Origin: Clytia hemisphaerica
Taxonomy: Eukaryota > Cnidaria > Hydrozoa > Leptothecata > Clytiidae
NCBI GenBank assembly: GCA_902728285.1
Contig: CACVBU010001026.1
Span: 62,001-126,000 of the forward strand
DNA length: 64,000 nucleotides
Direction of reading: 5' to 3'
The translations under genes were made by a program, and so were the position numbers. Below are positions 1-12,058 of the stretch, piece after piece (the stretch's first letter is position 1; each line of letters starts with the position of its first letter). The notes below the pieces were generated by a model that had not been told where the DNA came from, made no database searches, and was given only the letters and a program-made list of their open reading frames with translations.

Positions 1-775
1 AAGAAATCAGTAATGTAGCATCTTTAATGGTGAATTTTATTGTTTTGTCGTTGATACTTACTTCTCAGTGCGTTTTAGACATTAATGATATGCCCTTAAT
101 AATACATTTGCATTAGAAAATCATTGTAAAGAAAAAATCAACAATAAGAAATTTAAACAAGCACAAAATGGCTTTCAAAAATTAATAAAGTGCCTCGAAA
201 TGCCCTCACAATATTTTAGTAAAATCTTCTTAGAAATCAATGAAGAAGTACATCAAGATAATACTGTGAGAATTTCAAGCCAGCACCTTCAAAATTTATC
301 ATTCAAACTGACAGGAAAGTTGTCATCTTTAATATAGTTCTTATAATTTTAATTTTGGCAAAAAACTATTGTTTCCACACAAAATACCCCTGAAAAATGT
401 CCAAAATTATAATTCAAGTGTTTAATTGGGTAAAGATTCAAAGATATCTAACAATAAAAAAACTTTTTGTGAAGGAAAATAAGAGAAAAATTTCAAAAAC
501 TATCTACTAATCGTACCAATAATAAACTGATAACCTTGATTAATTAATTCAATTAATTGAAAAGACAACGCGGTACATATTCCAGCCGCGGCTTTCTTAT
601 ACTATGCTGAAAGCAATCGGTAGATTTCTTTGTGACGATTCAAAGCTCAGAGAATTTTATCTTATCTTTATTAGATTTATAAATCGAAGCCTTTTGTTAT
701 TTAAAAAGATGTATCTCGAGGACTTTAACAAAAGCAAATGCTGTTGTCTAGACAGTGGTTTAAGAAAAATGTGAT
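1..775. other. Intergenic, AT-rich, nothing recognised
   Basis: No open frame of useful length, RNA gene or clear repeat was seen. A short CG-rich patch near 565-592 (CAACGCGG, then GCCGCGGC) loosely resembles one at 12205-12230 beside the 5' end of the large LINE, but the match is too short to call. Confidence 0.5.
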
Positions 776-1055
776 ACACGTTTTTTTTTTTTAAGAAACA
801 CACTTTTAAGAAACATGAGGCTCAGAATGCCTAAAAACTAAGAAACATCTAAGAAACATACTGAGGCTGAGAATGAGAAAATAACATTTCTTAATTCGTT
901 TTTTTTAAGAACCTTCCAACCCAGCCTTCCATGAGGCTGATTATGTTAAAAAAATTAGAAACATGTAAGAAACATTTAAGGCTCAAAAGGCCGATTTCAT
1001 AAGAAACATTGAGGCTGCTTGATAAAACTAGTTTCTTAAAAAAAAAAAAACGTGT
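776..1055. mobile_element. Foldback element 1, repeated word AAGAAAC
   Basis: The ends are inverted: ACACG plus a T-run plus AAGAAAC on the left, GTTTCTT plus an A-run plus CGTGT on the right. The interior holds about eight further AAGAAAC(AT) words, several followed by GAGGCT. It shares this layout with the elements at 5808, 14740, 36824 and 38613, each of which uses a different word. No coding capacity; probably a non-autonomous element. Confidence 0.7.
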
Positions 1056-2447
1056 AAACATAGAGGTTACCTCGAATACCTTAGTTATCAAAATAATGGT
1101 TTTCTAATTCTCCTAGTCATATTCAATGACTACTTAAAGTCAGTATATGTATTTAGAGAATATGAAAAGCTTTTTCAGAGTTTTTTTCTGAGTTTTTTGT
1201 ATTGAATATTCGGTTTCAAAATCCAGAAAAAATGTTTTTAACGAACAGTTTGCACGAAGCTTTGAGAGAATAATTTTTTCGTTAAACAGAAACAATCCCC
1301 AAAATATAGACCCTATAGAGCCTGTCTGGGAAAAAAACGGAGATAATTTTATATAACCGAGTAGATCCTTTTTTCACAACTCGACCTATTTGGCGAATGT
1401 CGGCATATGCCGACATGGACAAAATGTAGTGATTTTCACTTCATTTTCTGAATGATATATGGGGTATCAGCCAAGGACTATAATTTTGAGTTGAACATTG
1501 TAGATTAGTTATTTTTCAATTTTTTCAACATAGAAAAGCTTTTAACTATCATTTTTTTCATTTCAAACTATCTAATACAAAATCTTTGTTGAAGTGAGAT
1601 ATTAATACTCTAATTATATTTTTACCGATTGACAGCGACCGACCCATTTTTAGAGGAGCTTGAGTGGAAAAACAACGAAGTGTTATACAGTTTTACTACT
1701 TTGATTGAGAAACAATTTGAGCCTTTTTTGTGTTTTCATTTTCACAACATGGATTCCATAAGAGAAATTGAGATTCTAGTGGGGTGACCCTTTTGATGGG
1801 AAAATTCTACTGGGTACATCAAAATCAGAACATTTTGAGTGGGGTATGTGTGTTTTTTCGTTATTTTTAATGGGGTCATTTTCAGCTAATATTACGCTGA
1901 GTATTCAAGATTTTCAGTTATCAATATGTTCTTAGTGTCTTAACGATCAATTAACTCGAGATATCAAAAAAAAAACCGGTTTGACTACTTTGTGATTTTA
2001 GTTTTTTTAGATCTTAAAATTCCAGAAGATTTTTTAAGTTGCGATTTTTATACCATTGTGATCCTCTTGAAATTGCGAATCTGAAAAAGTAAAACTTGTT
2101 AAAATTGCGTTAATATTTAGAAACAGTTAAACATTAGCACATCACGTCAAAAAGTTATAAGAAAATGTTCCTATAAAAAGTGTTCACTTTATAAAAGGTT
2201 TTAATTGATGATTGAGAAGCCACTGGAGGGTATGAGACCGAAATACAGTTAATACTCGCTATTTTGATAACAATTTTGGACAAATTTTATATTTTCAGAA
2301 AGCTTAATAAAAGATTAATTACCACTTAATTAATGAACGATTGACATTGCTAAACCATTAATTGTGTTTAGAGGGTAAAGTGTCACACCCTAATAAAGCA
2401 TTGTGATTTTAACAAAGAACAACCCAGGGTCTTCATCTTTTGAAATG
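1056..2447. other. Intergenic, upstream of the secreted-protein gene
   Basis: AT-rich sequence without a credible coding frame. The one sharp feature is a 20-base palindrome at 1397-1416. Regulatory sites for the downstream gene may lie here, but none can be named from sequence alone. Confidence 0.45.
1397..1416. repeat. Perfect 20-bp palindrome
   Basis: The sequence ATGTCGGCATATGCCGACAT is its own reverse complement. It is isolated, with no flanking inverted arms. It could be a dimeric protein-binding site or chance. Confidence 0.6.
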
Positions 2448-2484
2448 TATAAAAGGAAAAGAATCGACGCATTTAGTATCAGTT
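2448..2484 (+). promoter_or_regulatory. TATA box and initiator of the secreted-protein gene
   Basis: TATAAAAG lies at 2448-2455 and an initiator-like TCAGTT at 2479-2484. The A at 2481 is 33 bases from the first T of the TATA box, the normal metazoan spacing. A short untranslated exon would run from about 2481 to 2539, ending at a GTAGAA donor. Its intron ends at the TTTTAG acceptor at 2751-2754, 14 bases before the start codon. Confidence 0.65.
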
Positions 2485-2768
2485 CAAAGCAGAAGCTGAA
2501 ACGGTTGAAGATTTAATTTCATACAAAGGAACGAACAAGGTAGAATACATGATTTATTTATGTTAAACGAAATAATTTTATCGTACGTTAATAAAAGGTT
2601 TTAACTACACATTCACAATATCGTATAGCATATCTTTAAGGTATGTGTAAGGGCTGGAGAACAGTTTCCATGCTTATTCAAAAGCTAACTGGGGAGCTCC
2701 GAAATAGTCCAGCCTTAATAGGGTTAATGCAATGGGTGCAATTTTATATTTTAGAAAAAGCAAACAAA

Positions 2769-5700
2769 ATGAAGATTGCAGTGTTGTTAGTTTTGGCCAT
2801 TGCTGTTGTATGCGAGGGACAGGTTGGGGATTTATTGATTTATGGAGTAAGTAAAACAAGCTTTATAATTTTTGAAAAGTAATGGAAATGAATGAAATTT
2901 AAATTTTTGCTTCATTCTTACTTTAACCCTATTTCAACAAGAGGTGGCGGGAGGAGGGGGTGGTACCATCTGAAAGAGCATGAAATTCTGAGCAAAAAAA
3001 TGTATTACAACAACTCTCTGACTAAAACACACACAAAAAATACAGCCGATTTAAGACCAACTAACTGTCAGCGCTCTACTGTGATTTGATGTCAAATCTT
3101 GTCTTGATCGTACTGACGTCGGTATGTTTTTAACTTCAAGCGGTTGTATTGCTTTGTGTGTTTTAGTCAGAGAGTTGTTGTAATACATTTTTTGCTTAGA
3201 ATTCCATGCTCTTTCAGATGGTCTTCTTCGTTTATTTTGACTTTTAAAAATCAGTTATTTCTCTACCCCTTATTTTCCCTTGCAGCTTTGCCCATGGCGT
3301 CACTATTTTGGTCACAAAAAGTTTTCCCGGGCCTAATCCGCGTCCTCCCTCTCAAAAATATCTTGTAATATACTGTTCTTTGGGATAGACTAAAAATGGT
3401 TAGGTCGTAGAAAAGATGTCACGGAACCCCAGGCTTGGCCCCCTACTAATAGGTACTAAAATATATTAGAACCTAGATATCACGTGATTAGTGGCGTTAT
3501 TCCTGTAGGGAACAAAGCAATTCAAAAAATAAATTTGAACGCTCAAAGGAGAATTTCTGAATTTGTTGTTACATTTTCATTATTTAGTGTCCAAGTGGAT
3601 CTTCTTTGAAAGGGAAGAAGTCTGGCTCGACCACAGCTGTTGCATATACAGCTGCCGTGAAAGCTACTTGTTGTCCAGATAGTGCACCAGGTGAGAGCAT
3701 CGTTTTTATTTTTTCAACGGAAAAGGGGGAAGCGTTGCGCTATGATAGCTATCCGATATGAAACTCACAACGATTAATGCATTTGCAAGTGTGAACAGGA
3801 GCCCTACTTGATGTATTTTTTTGTTTCGTTATGACAGCCATCCAGTATAATGTAAACATAGTTTTAGATTTGTGTACGGTAAGGTATTTAAAAGTTCAGC
3901 ACGTCAGAACTTCAAGAACACTCTAAGAGTTTATCAATTTGTTAAATATGTTAAATATATTCTTTTTATTTAATTCCAATGTTTGTTGTCTGAACCTGAA
4001 CTTTGGGAATGAGAAAGAAAAACTATGGTTGATCCGTATCGATTCATAACCCTCGTTTACTAGGCGAGTGCTCTAAAAAAGTAACGCTGATGGGACGAAA
4101 ATGAACTTGAAGATATTGACGGGTGGGGCGGGAGGGGGTTACTATCTTTCTACAAAAATCAAGATCTATAAGCAACGAAATGTATCATTTGTTTATGAAC
4201 CTTTATATCATTTGGTTGGGAATCGTCACGTTACTATTTTATTCCTTTGATCATTGAATTTAAATACAAAATCATCTCTAATAAAAATCTGATATCAAAC
4301 TAGCCTCCTGAAAAGCTTGCCATAAGGAAGCGGTCATAAAGTATCTACTAGAGGGGGGTGGAGGATATTTTTAAAAATCCAAAAAAAATTTCGCACCCCC
4401 TCCCCTAACCTGGAAAAAATTTTCGAACCCCCCCCCCTCATAAGGCCCCATATTTTTTGGCACCCCCCCCCTACTTAGATAATTTTTACACGAAAAAGAA
4501 TTGATCCAGATGCGGTACAAAGAGTATTATTTGTTTGTATGACAGTTTTTTATGTGCAAACTATGAAATTGGCGCCCCTGGTATTTTTTGTCCTTACTTG
4601 CGCCCTCCATTATTAAGTGAAAATATTAAACCTTAGGAGCAGTATGGTTGAAAGTAACGCCCGGAATCTTTGAGTCAAGAAACTTGGAATTTGCTTTTTG
4701 TAATTTGAAATGTTAAGGTGTTTTGACATTAGCAGATGCTAAGGAGGCGCAACCATGGTTTGCGCCGACGGGCGAAAAGACACTTTGTTTTGACAATTTT
4801 CTTTTAAGAAGTACTTTTTCAAACCACTCCGATGAGCTGTGAGAGACACTAATCTACTTCCCTCACCTAGCTCAATGTTACAAAGCAAAAGGGCAAAGCG
4901 ATGATGCCCAAATAATGCCAATATGAAATATACATAATATATCCAATAAGTTAAATTAAGATAAATTTTTGAAATCTTCAAACGTAAAACTATGAAATTA
5001 GACTTCCTATATTTTCTCTTGAGTTTCCCAAAAAAAATAGGAACCCCCCTAAACTCTCAAAAAAATTTTGGAACCCCCCCCTAAACCCTCGAAAAAATTT
5101 TCGAACCCCCCCTAGAAATCCTCCACCCCCCCCCCCCCCCCCCCCGTAGTAGACTTTGACCGCTCCCTAAACGACTTTACACGTTCTATTGTTTAAGGGT
5201 GTGACCTGTGCGAGTAAGGAAAAATAGACATATCTTAGCAATCAAACCTATAGAATTATAAAATTAAATGGTGTATTAAAATAAATATTAAAATATTTTT
5301 ACTTTTAAAATAATTCTGCTGCTACATTAGTATCCTTTCATTCATACTACTAATCCTTTTCATAGACTTTTATGATATGGAAAGCGGAAGAATCTTTTGT
5401 TGCCCCAGTGGATCAGGTGCTCATTGTTCAGGTAAGAATGCTATAAATATATTCTCCATGTATATGTTTTATCCTTGACTCTGTCCTGGGCTTCTTTATG
5501 TACGTTAAATACAACTTTTATACTTCATACAATTATATTATAACCTCATCACAGAAAGGCTAATTTTTTAATTTCTGCCGTCGCTTTTTAGCAAAACTAC
5601 GCGTCTTATTTTTAAAGTCTTATCTAGCTAATGTTGTTTCTGTATTATATGTAAACCAGATGATTTTTTTTTCAACCACTTGTATGAACTGATTCTATCG

Positions 5701-6256
5701 TTGAAATATACTTGACCTGTTATTTATAGAATAATAAATTTGATTGTAAATTGATCATAAATGATCTGGAAACCATGTCAAGTGAGGGAATGTAACATCA
5801 TGTGATACACGTTTTTTTTTATAAGGAACCTTAACTTTGCTCTGAGCCTGGAGTTCCTTATTTTTACAGAAAAATTCAGCCTCAAAGTTCCTTATCGAGT
5901 TCCTTATTTACATAGCTGCTAAGTTTGGATAACCATCTCTTACTGTTCCTTGACTTGTTTTGTTATTCTCAGCCTGAGCAGTTCCTAAACAATTCCTTAT
6001 TTTTTGGACCATTTTCAGCCTCGAGTTCCTTATAAACGTGTTCCTTATAAAAAAAAACGTGTACGATATTAACGAATGTTATTTATATCATTGCCTTTAA
6101 CTTGTTTTGTTCCCTATAGGTACTCAATGTGATTGCGGTGGTGGAGCAATAAGAGCTGGCACACTACCTTTAGCCAAACGTGTCCCCTCCTCTCGTAAAG
6201 ATACAATGGAGAGGGAAAGGGAGATGGAGAAAATTGAGAAGGCATTACATCTCTAA
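2769..6256 (+). CDS. Small secreted cysteine-rich protein, 4 coding exons
   Basis: Coding exons are 2769-2846, 3588-3690, 5366-5431 and 6120-6256, all with GT-AG borders and joining phases (0, 1, 1), giving 127 residues. Residues 1-17 are a signal peptide (MKIAVLLVLAIAVVC, then EGQ). The mature part has eight cysteines (27, 54, 55, 72, 73, 81, 86, 88), including two CCP motifs and a CDC. A Lys-Arg pair at 102-103 precedes a charged, probably helical tail (110-125), so the tail could be cleaved off by a prohormone convertase. The CCP spacing faintly recalls granulin, but the granulin framework is incomplete. A secreted structural, venom-like, antimicrobial or peptide-precursor role are all open. 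The start is the first ATG after the 5' UTR intron and the only one giving a signal peptide; an upstream ATG at 2643 lies in that intron. No clear AATAAA was seen near the end. Confidence 0.75.
2965..3222. mobile_element. Hairpin element in intron 1 of the secreted-protein gene
   Basis: Left arm 2965-3048 and right arm 3141-3222 are nearly perfect inverted copies (both contain CTGAAAGAGCATG and CAACAACTCTCTGACT or their complements). The loop is about 90 bases. The small open frames across it are products of the repeat. No target duplication could be assigned. Confidence 0.75.
4327..5168. mobile_element. C-rich inverted-repeat element in intron 2
   Basis: The left end reads GCGGTCATAAAGTATCTACT then a G-run and GTGGAGGAT; the right end is ATCCTCCAC, a long C-run, GTAGTAGACTTTGACCGC. 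Inside both ends sit repeated units of the form TTTTTCGAACCCCCCC. Non-autonomous element of about 840 bases, inserted between coding exons 2 and 3. The long C-run near 5127-5145 may be miscounted in the assembly. Confidence 0.7.
5808..6062. mobile_element. Foldback element 2, repeated word TTCCTTAT
   Basis: Same layout as the element at 776: ends ACACGT plus T-run plus ATAAGGAAC, and GTTCCTTAT plus A-run plus ACGTGT. The interior repeats GTTCCTTA about eight times, interspersed with CAGCCTGAG or CAGCCTC. It lies in intron 3 of the secreted-protein gene, about 60 bases before coding exon 4. Confidence 0.7.
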
Positions 6257-6473
6257 ACTTCCTTTTAGAACTTTGAACTTTGAAAATTTGATAACTACGA
6301 AACAGTTATCAAAGAAACATACCGTATAAAATCTAATTGAATATGACCAGGCACTTTACGTTATCTAAGCACAGGAAAAGCTTCTTTATTTGTACTTTCC
6401 ATACATGGGATATGGAACTATTTAAATTTTTTTTTAAGTAATACTTTTGTAAACAACTTTAATGTGAATGTGT
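6257..6473. other. 3' flank of the secreted-protein gene
   Basis: Presumed 3' untranslated region after the TAA at 6254-6256. No consensus polyadenylation hexamer was seen, so the transcript end is uncertain. Confidence 0.4.
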
Positions 6474-6681
6474 ACGTTCAACACATCATCACACCCGGTT
6501 CTACAATATATGTAGTTCTGTCAATTGGTTGAAATCTACAATATATGTAGTTTCTGATAGCACAGAATCTAGGCGGTTCAGTCACTTTTTGGTTGGGGTT
6601 GTGGATGGCGTAATCCCGGGAAAATGACTATCTAGACAGTTAGGGTCAGGGTTGGAGCTCGAAACTAATTCGAGCACGCAC
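6474..6681. mobile_element. Copy of element B, cut by the assembly gap
   Basis: This stretch is the reverse complement of parts of 27826-28345: the tip CACATCATCACACCCGGTTC, the ATATATGTAG palindromic words, and the block CTATCTAGACAGTTAGGGTC. It runs into the N block, so its other end is not visible. Confidence 0.7.
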
Positions 6682-7084
6682 NNNNNNNNNNNNNNNNNNN
6701 NNNNNNNNNNNNNNNNNNNNNNNNNNNNNNNNNNNNNNNNNNNNNNNNNNNNNNNNNNNNNNNNNNNNNNNNNNNNNNNNNNNNNNNNNNNNNNNNNNNN
6801 NNNNNNNNNNNNNNNNNNNNNNNNNNNNNNNNNNNNNNNNNNNNNNNNNNNNNNNNNNNNNNNNNNNNNNNNNNNNNNNNNNNNNNNNNNNNNNNNNNNN
6901 NNNNNNNNNNNNNNNNNNNNNNNNNNNNNNNNNNNNNNNNNNNNNNNNNNNNNNNNNNNNNNNNNNNNNNNNNNNNNNNNNNNNNNNNNNNNNNNNNNNN
7001 NNNNNNNNNNNNNNNNNNNNNNNNNNNNNNNNNNNNNNNNNNNNNNNNNNNNNNNNNNNNNNNNNNNNNNNNNNNNNNNNNNNN
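6682..7084. other. Assembly gap of 403 N
   Basis: Unknown bases. The left flank is an element B copy and the right flank a repeat with AGTCTCTCTAAGGGT units, so the gap fell inside repeats. Open frames spanning it are meaningless. Confidence 0.98.
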
Positions 7085-7467
7085 TTTTTCACCCTCCCAA
7101 AGTCTCTCTAAGGGTTACCAAAACAACAAAAGTCAAAATCAGTCTCTCTAAGGGTCGGTTTTTTCACAAACTCGGGTCAAAGAAAAGTGAAAAGTCAAAA
7201 AAGTGAGAACATTTTTAAAAAAAGTGAGAAAATTTTCCAAAAATTAGAGAAATTTTTCGAAAATTGGAGAAATTCTTTTAAAAATCGAATTTCTTTGGCC
7301 CATTATAGAAATTTTTTGTGAAAAAGTCTCTCTAAGGGTTGGGTTTTTCTACACTGAGTCTCTCTAAGGGTCACCTTTTCACCAAAATTCAGTCTCTCTA
7401 AGGGTAAGGGTCCAGAGGTCTGGCACGCACATACCCGACACCCATCAACCCTAGTACCCCCCCCGGG
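7085..7467. mobile_element. Element with repeated AGTCTCTCTAAGGGT, left end in the gap
   Basis: The 15-base word or its core CTCTCTAAGGGT occurs about five times (near 7102, 7141, 7326, 7354, 7391). The right tip is CTAGTACCCCCCCCGGG, nearly the tip of the element at 21245-21535. This suggests one superfamily whose members keep the tip and change the internal repeat. The left tip would lie in the gap. Confidence 0.55.
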
Positions 7468-7861
7468 CATTATAGACCTAGACGATGCTATCGTCCGTAT
7501 AATATATTATTATGATATAACATGGTTTGTCTATTATAAAACGTAATATGTTTCCCGGCGGATAGAGTCTGTATTTACGACAACAGCTACCCCCGTAAAA
7601 AATTCCCGTCTTCACGTTTGTTCCTCTTAGATGAAACTCGTTTTAGACTATAGCATAGTTTAATAACATTTCTTCATTTACCTTAATACTGATCCTGAAT
7701 ATTTTTCATATTTTGCATTTATAAACAATTTACTCAAGTTTTTATTACCTTCGTCCCATGTGTTATCGATGCGATTACATCGATTTTCTTATGAGAATTG
7801 TTCAAACTATTCGAAGCTTTTTAGTTTTTTCAGTGTAAACTCTATCAAATAAGTAGTTAGG

Positions 7862-7958
7862 CTGCACACATCCCCTCTGATAAGTTTTGATATAGGGGAT
7901 GCGAATCAGGCTCACAAAACCGTTCCGAACTTATCAAAAAATCTGCTAACCAAAAAAA
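7862..7958. repeat. Dispersed repeat D, uninterrupted copy
   Basis: About 97 bases (GCTGCACACATCCCCTCTGA to CTGCTAACC). The same unit occurs in the opposite orientation at 17127-17194 plus 19577-19612, split there by a 2.4 kb insertion. This copy therefore shows the empty site for that insertion. It directly abuts the 3' tail of the LINE that follows. Confidence 0.75.
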
Positions 7959-8034
7959 GAGTTATTATTATTATTATTACAACGAATACAAAGTTCAGGC
8001 ACGCCGTGGGCCTCTAGAACTGGTCTTTGTTTAT

Positions 8035-10915
8035 TTACAATAAATATCGTAGTTCATGGTTTGCCCATGCTTTGTTTAAATTATTCTTGAACGATTTTAT
8101 CGATGATGCTTCTGCCACGTATTTTGGAAGCGCGTTCCATGTTGAGATAGTTCTATAAAAGAAGGACTTGCTTTGTGCACCACGTACTCCATCGTCCGGG
8201 AAATTCATCTGAAGCTCGTGTACATGCTTTCTACATGGTCGCGTCCTTTTGATAAACTTTTTTGGTGTTGTTTTACTATCATAGATGTGGATATGCTTAT
8301 ACACCTGGACCATGTCACAGAAAACTCAAGGGATGGTAGCGCCAAGCGTCTTAGTCTTTCTGCATATGGTAACCGTGAGATTGGTTTTACTAGTTTTGTC
8401 GCACGTCTTTGGACACTCTCGATCAGGTTGATAGATCGACGTAATCTTGGTTGCCATACTGATTGAGCATACTCTAAATGTGGTCGTACAAAGGTGGTAT
8501 AAAGTGTCTGGAATACGTGAGGACTAGGGTCTTGAAATCCTCTTTTGAGCAATCCCAACATAGAATTAGCTTTGTTTACTTGCTTAGCGATATGTTCTTC
8601 AAATGAAAGATCTGAGTCTATCAAAACACCGAGATCTTTTTCTGTGAAGACATGTTCAAGTTGCTCTCCATTTAGTTGATACGGGTGTGCATGCTTTATG
8701 TTCTCGAATTTACCTATCGTTAAAACGTGGCATTTGTCGGGGTGGAATTTCAACAGCCACTCATGGGACCATCTTTCAAGTGCTTCAATGTCATGTTGTA
8801 CGTTTAAGGAGTTAAGAATGGAATTGATTTCCTTTATAATCTTCGTGTCGTCTGCAAACAAGAAAATGCTTGATAGAACATGTTCTGGTAGGTCATTAAT
8901 ATAAATAACAAAAAGCAGAGGACCGAGCACGCTTCCTTGAGGAATGCCACTTATCACTGGATCTAAAGATGATTTTGCACCATTAACACTCACTAATTGC
9001 TTGCGGTTCGATAGAAAAGATTTGATCCAGTTCAGAATTAATTCGTTTATCCCGTAGCGTTCTAGTTTCATCATAAGTCTTCGATGGGGTACCGTGTCAA
9101 ATGCCTTGGCAAAGTCGAAGTATATGCAGTCGACCACTTCACTTTTGCAGTTGATTCGCAACACATATCTATAAAGGAGATAAGCTGTGTGACTGTTGAC
9201 CTTTTTGTTGATGAAACCGTATTGCTTGTTCGATAGAAAGCTCCTCGCTGATAAGGTGTTCCATGATATGTTTTCGTATCATTGTTTCCATCAACTTACA
9301 GACTACTGAAGTTAGACTTACGGGGCGATAGTTAATAGCAAGGTTGTGTGCTCCTTTGTTTTTATAGATTGGTGTCACATATGCTAGTTTCCAGTCACTA
9401 GGTAAGTTTTCCTTCCTCGAGAGTTTTTATTCATTATGATTGATAGTGGTTCTGCAATATGGTCACGAAGTTCAATAAGCATTGAGGCATGAATCTCATC
9501 TGGACCAATTGATTTATTCGCATTGAGCTTCCTGATTTGTTCTGTTATCATTTCCTTCGTAATGTTTAGTGGTTGAAGTATTTTATCTGTTCTGTTGTCA
9601 AAATCAGGTAGATCACCTTCCGGTTCTTAGTAAAGACACTGCAAAATTGTTTCTGCAGGATGTTGGCCTTTTCTTGGTCCTCGTGCTTTAGGGATGTCTT
9701 GTCATCGGGCGTTTCAAGAAGAGGGGAAACTCCACTTTTTGATTTAAGTTTGCCTCTGACATGTGACCAGAAACGCTTTTGGGTTTCTCTTTGAGTTTCA
9801 CTCACCGATGGCTAGATCGTATTCTCTTTTTGCAAGTGCCATCTTTCGATTGACACGGTTCCTCGCGATTACATATCGGATTCTTGCTTGACGTCTGTTT
9901 GTGGGTGATGATTTTGATTTTAACCAGATCCTGTGAAGTCGCCTCTTTTCTTTGATGTCATTACGTAGTTCAGCATTAATTGGAATTTTCCCTTTCTTTT
10001 TCCAGTGAGGCGCTCCTAACTCTTTTCTTGGGACAAATTGATCTCTGAGTTGAAGAAGTTTTGTTTTGAATTTTGACCAGAGCTCCTCGATCGACCCATG
10101 TGAGGTATCTATGAATTCTCTCGTCCAGTTGATTCTTTGCAGATGACTTTTCATCGACTTAAAGTGTGCCAAGTGGTAGGTGTATCTTTCGGTTGGTGCT
10201 TTAAGTTCCATATAACATTTAAAGCTAAAAGAGAGAACGCTATGATCACTTTTTCCTAAAGGGCTTAGGAAATTTAGATCTTGAACCTGATCTCTTTCAT
10301 CTGTTAAGATGAGGTCAATCAGTGAAGGCTCGTCAGTACCTCGACATCTGGTAGGTTCATTCGTATGTTGGAAAAGGAATGAATCACGTAATGCTTCCAG
10401 GAATTGCTCTTCTTTACTTTCCTCTACATGTGGGCTTGTCCAGTTCTTCCAATTTATAGTTGGAAAATTGAAGTCGCGCCAATGATGCAACGATGCGTGT
10501 ATCTCTTATCTTCTGATATAATTCGTAAGAGCTGGTTAAGATTGGCATTATTTTCTCCAGAGTTTGATTGATTCGTTGGACTGCGGTAGACGCATGCAAA
10601 GCAAAGCATATCTTTTCCAGCCAGACGTACTTCAATGATGCACGCCTCCTCCAGTGCTACAGGACATTCAATGTCAACTGTAAGGTGGTCTACACTGGTA
10701 TGTCCTAGGATGACGATACCACGTCCTGTATTGTTCTCAGTATTGGTGTGGTTTACGACTGTGTATCCATCAATTAGATATTCGTGAATTTTCCATCTTT
10801 CACCGTTCTTTGGTTTGACTTCACAGATTGCAATAAAATGTGGATATTCTTTTGTTATGAGTTCTTCTAGTTGTAGTTTTTTCATTGTTGTCAGCTGGTC
10901 GGCATTTGTATACAT
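8035..10915 (-). pseudogene. LINE ORF2: AP endonuclease and reverse transcriptase, broken
   Basis: Protein segments in order on the minus strand: 10915-10454 (endonuclease start, with CEVKPKNGERW and ACVYRSPTNQS), 10490-9798 (DFNFPTINW, SLIDLILTD, GKSDHSVLSF, the endonuclease core including its catalytic DH), 9805-9566 (linker), 9378-9169 (RT start, NYRPVSLTSVVCKLME), 9164-8205 (palm: FDFAKAFDTVPH motif A, GIPQGSVLGPLLF motif B, FADDT motif C) and 8313-8035 (C-terminal region). Several frameshifts separate the pieces, so no full protein is made. Such enzymes nick target DNA and prime reverse transcription on it. All key motifs survive, so the copy is fairly young. Confidence 0.88.
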
Positions 10916-10992
10916 AATTTTTATTTCCGAAATTGTGTTTGATTGGTTCTCGTTTTTGTTTTTTGATACTTGTTTATGCGTTTCTCTTGTTT

Positions 10993-12058
10993 TTATTGGT
11001 GGTTGCGACTTTGATCTTCTTCAGGTAAAAGCCGTTTTTTGAGTTGCCTCTCACACGATAGATATAGGTTTTCTGATTTCTCTTGTGAGTTTCTTGTTTT
11101 GGCTTCTGTTGAGAGTACCTTGAATCGTTTTCTTTCATCAGGGGTGAGATCCTCAGTAACGCTAATACCTTTGTACGTCGCGTTATCCTTCAGTGCTGTA
11201 AGATTGCCAAGTAAATTCCATTTATCAGACTCATCGTTAAGAGAGACTAACAATGGACGTTTCTTTCCTTCTTCCTCCTTACCCAATCTTGCTACACGTT
11301 TGATAAGACTGCGTGAGTGGGTATCCTTAATCAAGTTTGAAGCCCAGGTTTTGTCATCATTAATACTTTGCTCAACAACGCCATGTACGATAACATTTGA
11401 GGCGCGTTTTTGTTTACTGTATTCTTCGGTTTCTTTCTTCGCGTATTGCGTCCCTGATCACTTCTTTCAGGGCTTTTGAATCCGGGGACTCCTTTGAGCC
11501 AGTAACATTGGCATAGGTCTGTGACAGAAACTTACATTCTTTTTTAATTGTCTCCTCAAGCATTTCCTTGAGGGATTCGATTTTGCTTTCTATCTTGGTC
11601 TCCAACTTCTGTTCGACAAATTCGAAAGTGTGAAGGCCAGGATCGGTACTGAGTTTACTCTTTAAACTTTCCAGTTCATGTTGTTGTTCATTTATTTTCT
11701 TTCGGTCAATCTCATTCTGTTTTAACAATCCTTTGCAAGCATTAAGTTCTCGGCGGAGTGTCTCGTTGGTCTCGTTTTCCCTTTTAACAGATGATGGTAG
11801 GGTCCGTGGTTTTGCAGGAACAAGTTCAAGAACTTTGGGTGTTACAGTCACGCAGTTGGGACAAACATACTTGTAGTGCGTGCTTTTGTGCTTGTCTAGG
11901 AAAACTTGAATTTGGTATGGTGGTAACTGTGTACAGCGAAAATGGACCAAGCGTCTACATTTCAGACAAACCAAACAATCTTGATCTTTGTCGTCGATGC
12001 AGTCCGTTAGTGTGCATATGACCAATTCAGCACTGGATTTCTTTTGATTGGATGCCAT
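10993..12058 (-). pseudogene. LINE ORF1: PHD-like finger, coiled coil, C-terminal domain
   Basis: The first 214 residues (12058-11414) have a cysteine/histidine pattern like a PHD finger (CTLTDC, CLVCLKC, HFRC, CPNC) and then a charged, probably coiled-coil stretch (about 85-170). After a frame break, 11334-10993 continues with KRPLLVSLNDESDKW and DLTPDERKRFK, resembling the C-terminal nucleic-acid-binding domain of LINE ORF1 proteins. ORF1 proteins coat the RNA in the ribonucleoprotein particle. Family membership is inferred from pattern and position just 5' of ORF2. Confidence 0.7.

Noticed and set aside
2643-2882. Upstream ATG extending the secreted protein
   Set aside because: It lies before the TTTTAG acceptor at 2754 inside the 5' UTR intron, and its extra residues would bury the signal peptide.
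6646-7206. Long open frames across the N block
   Set aside because: They are artefacts of undefined bases.
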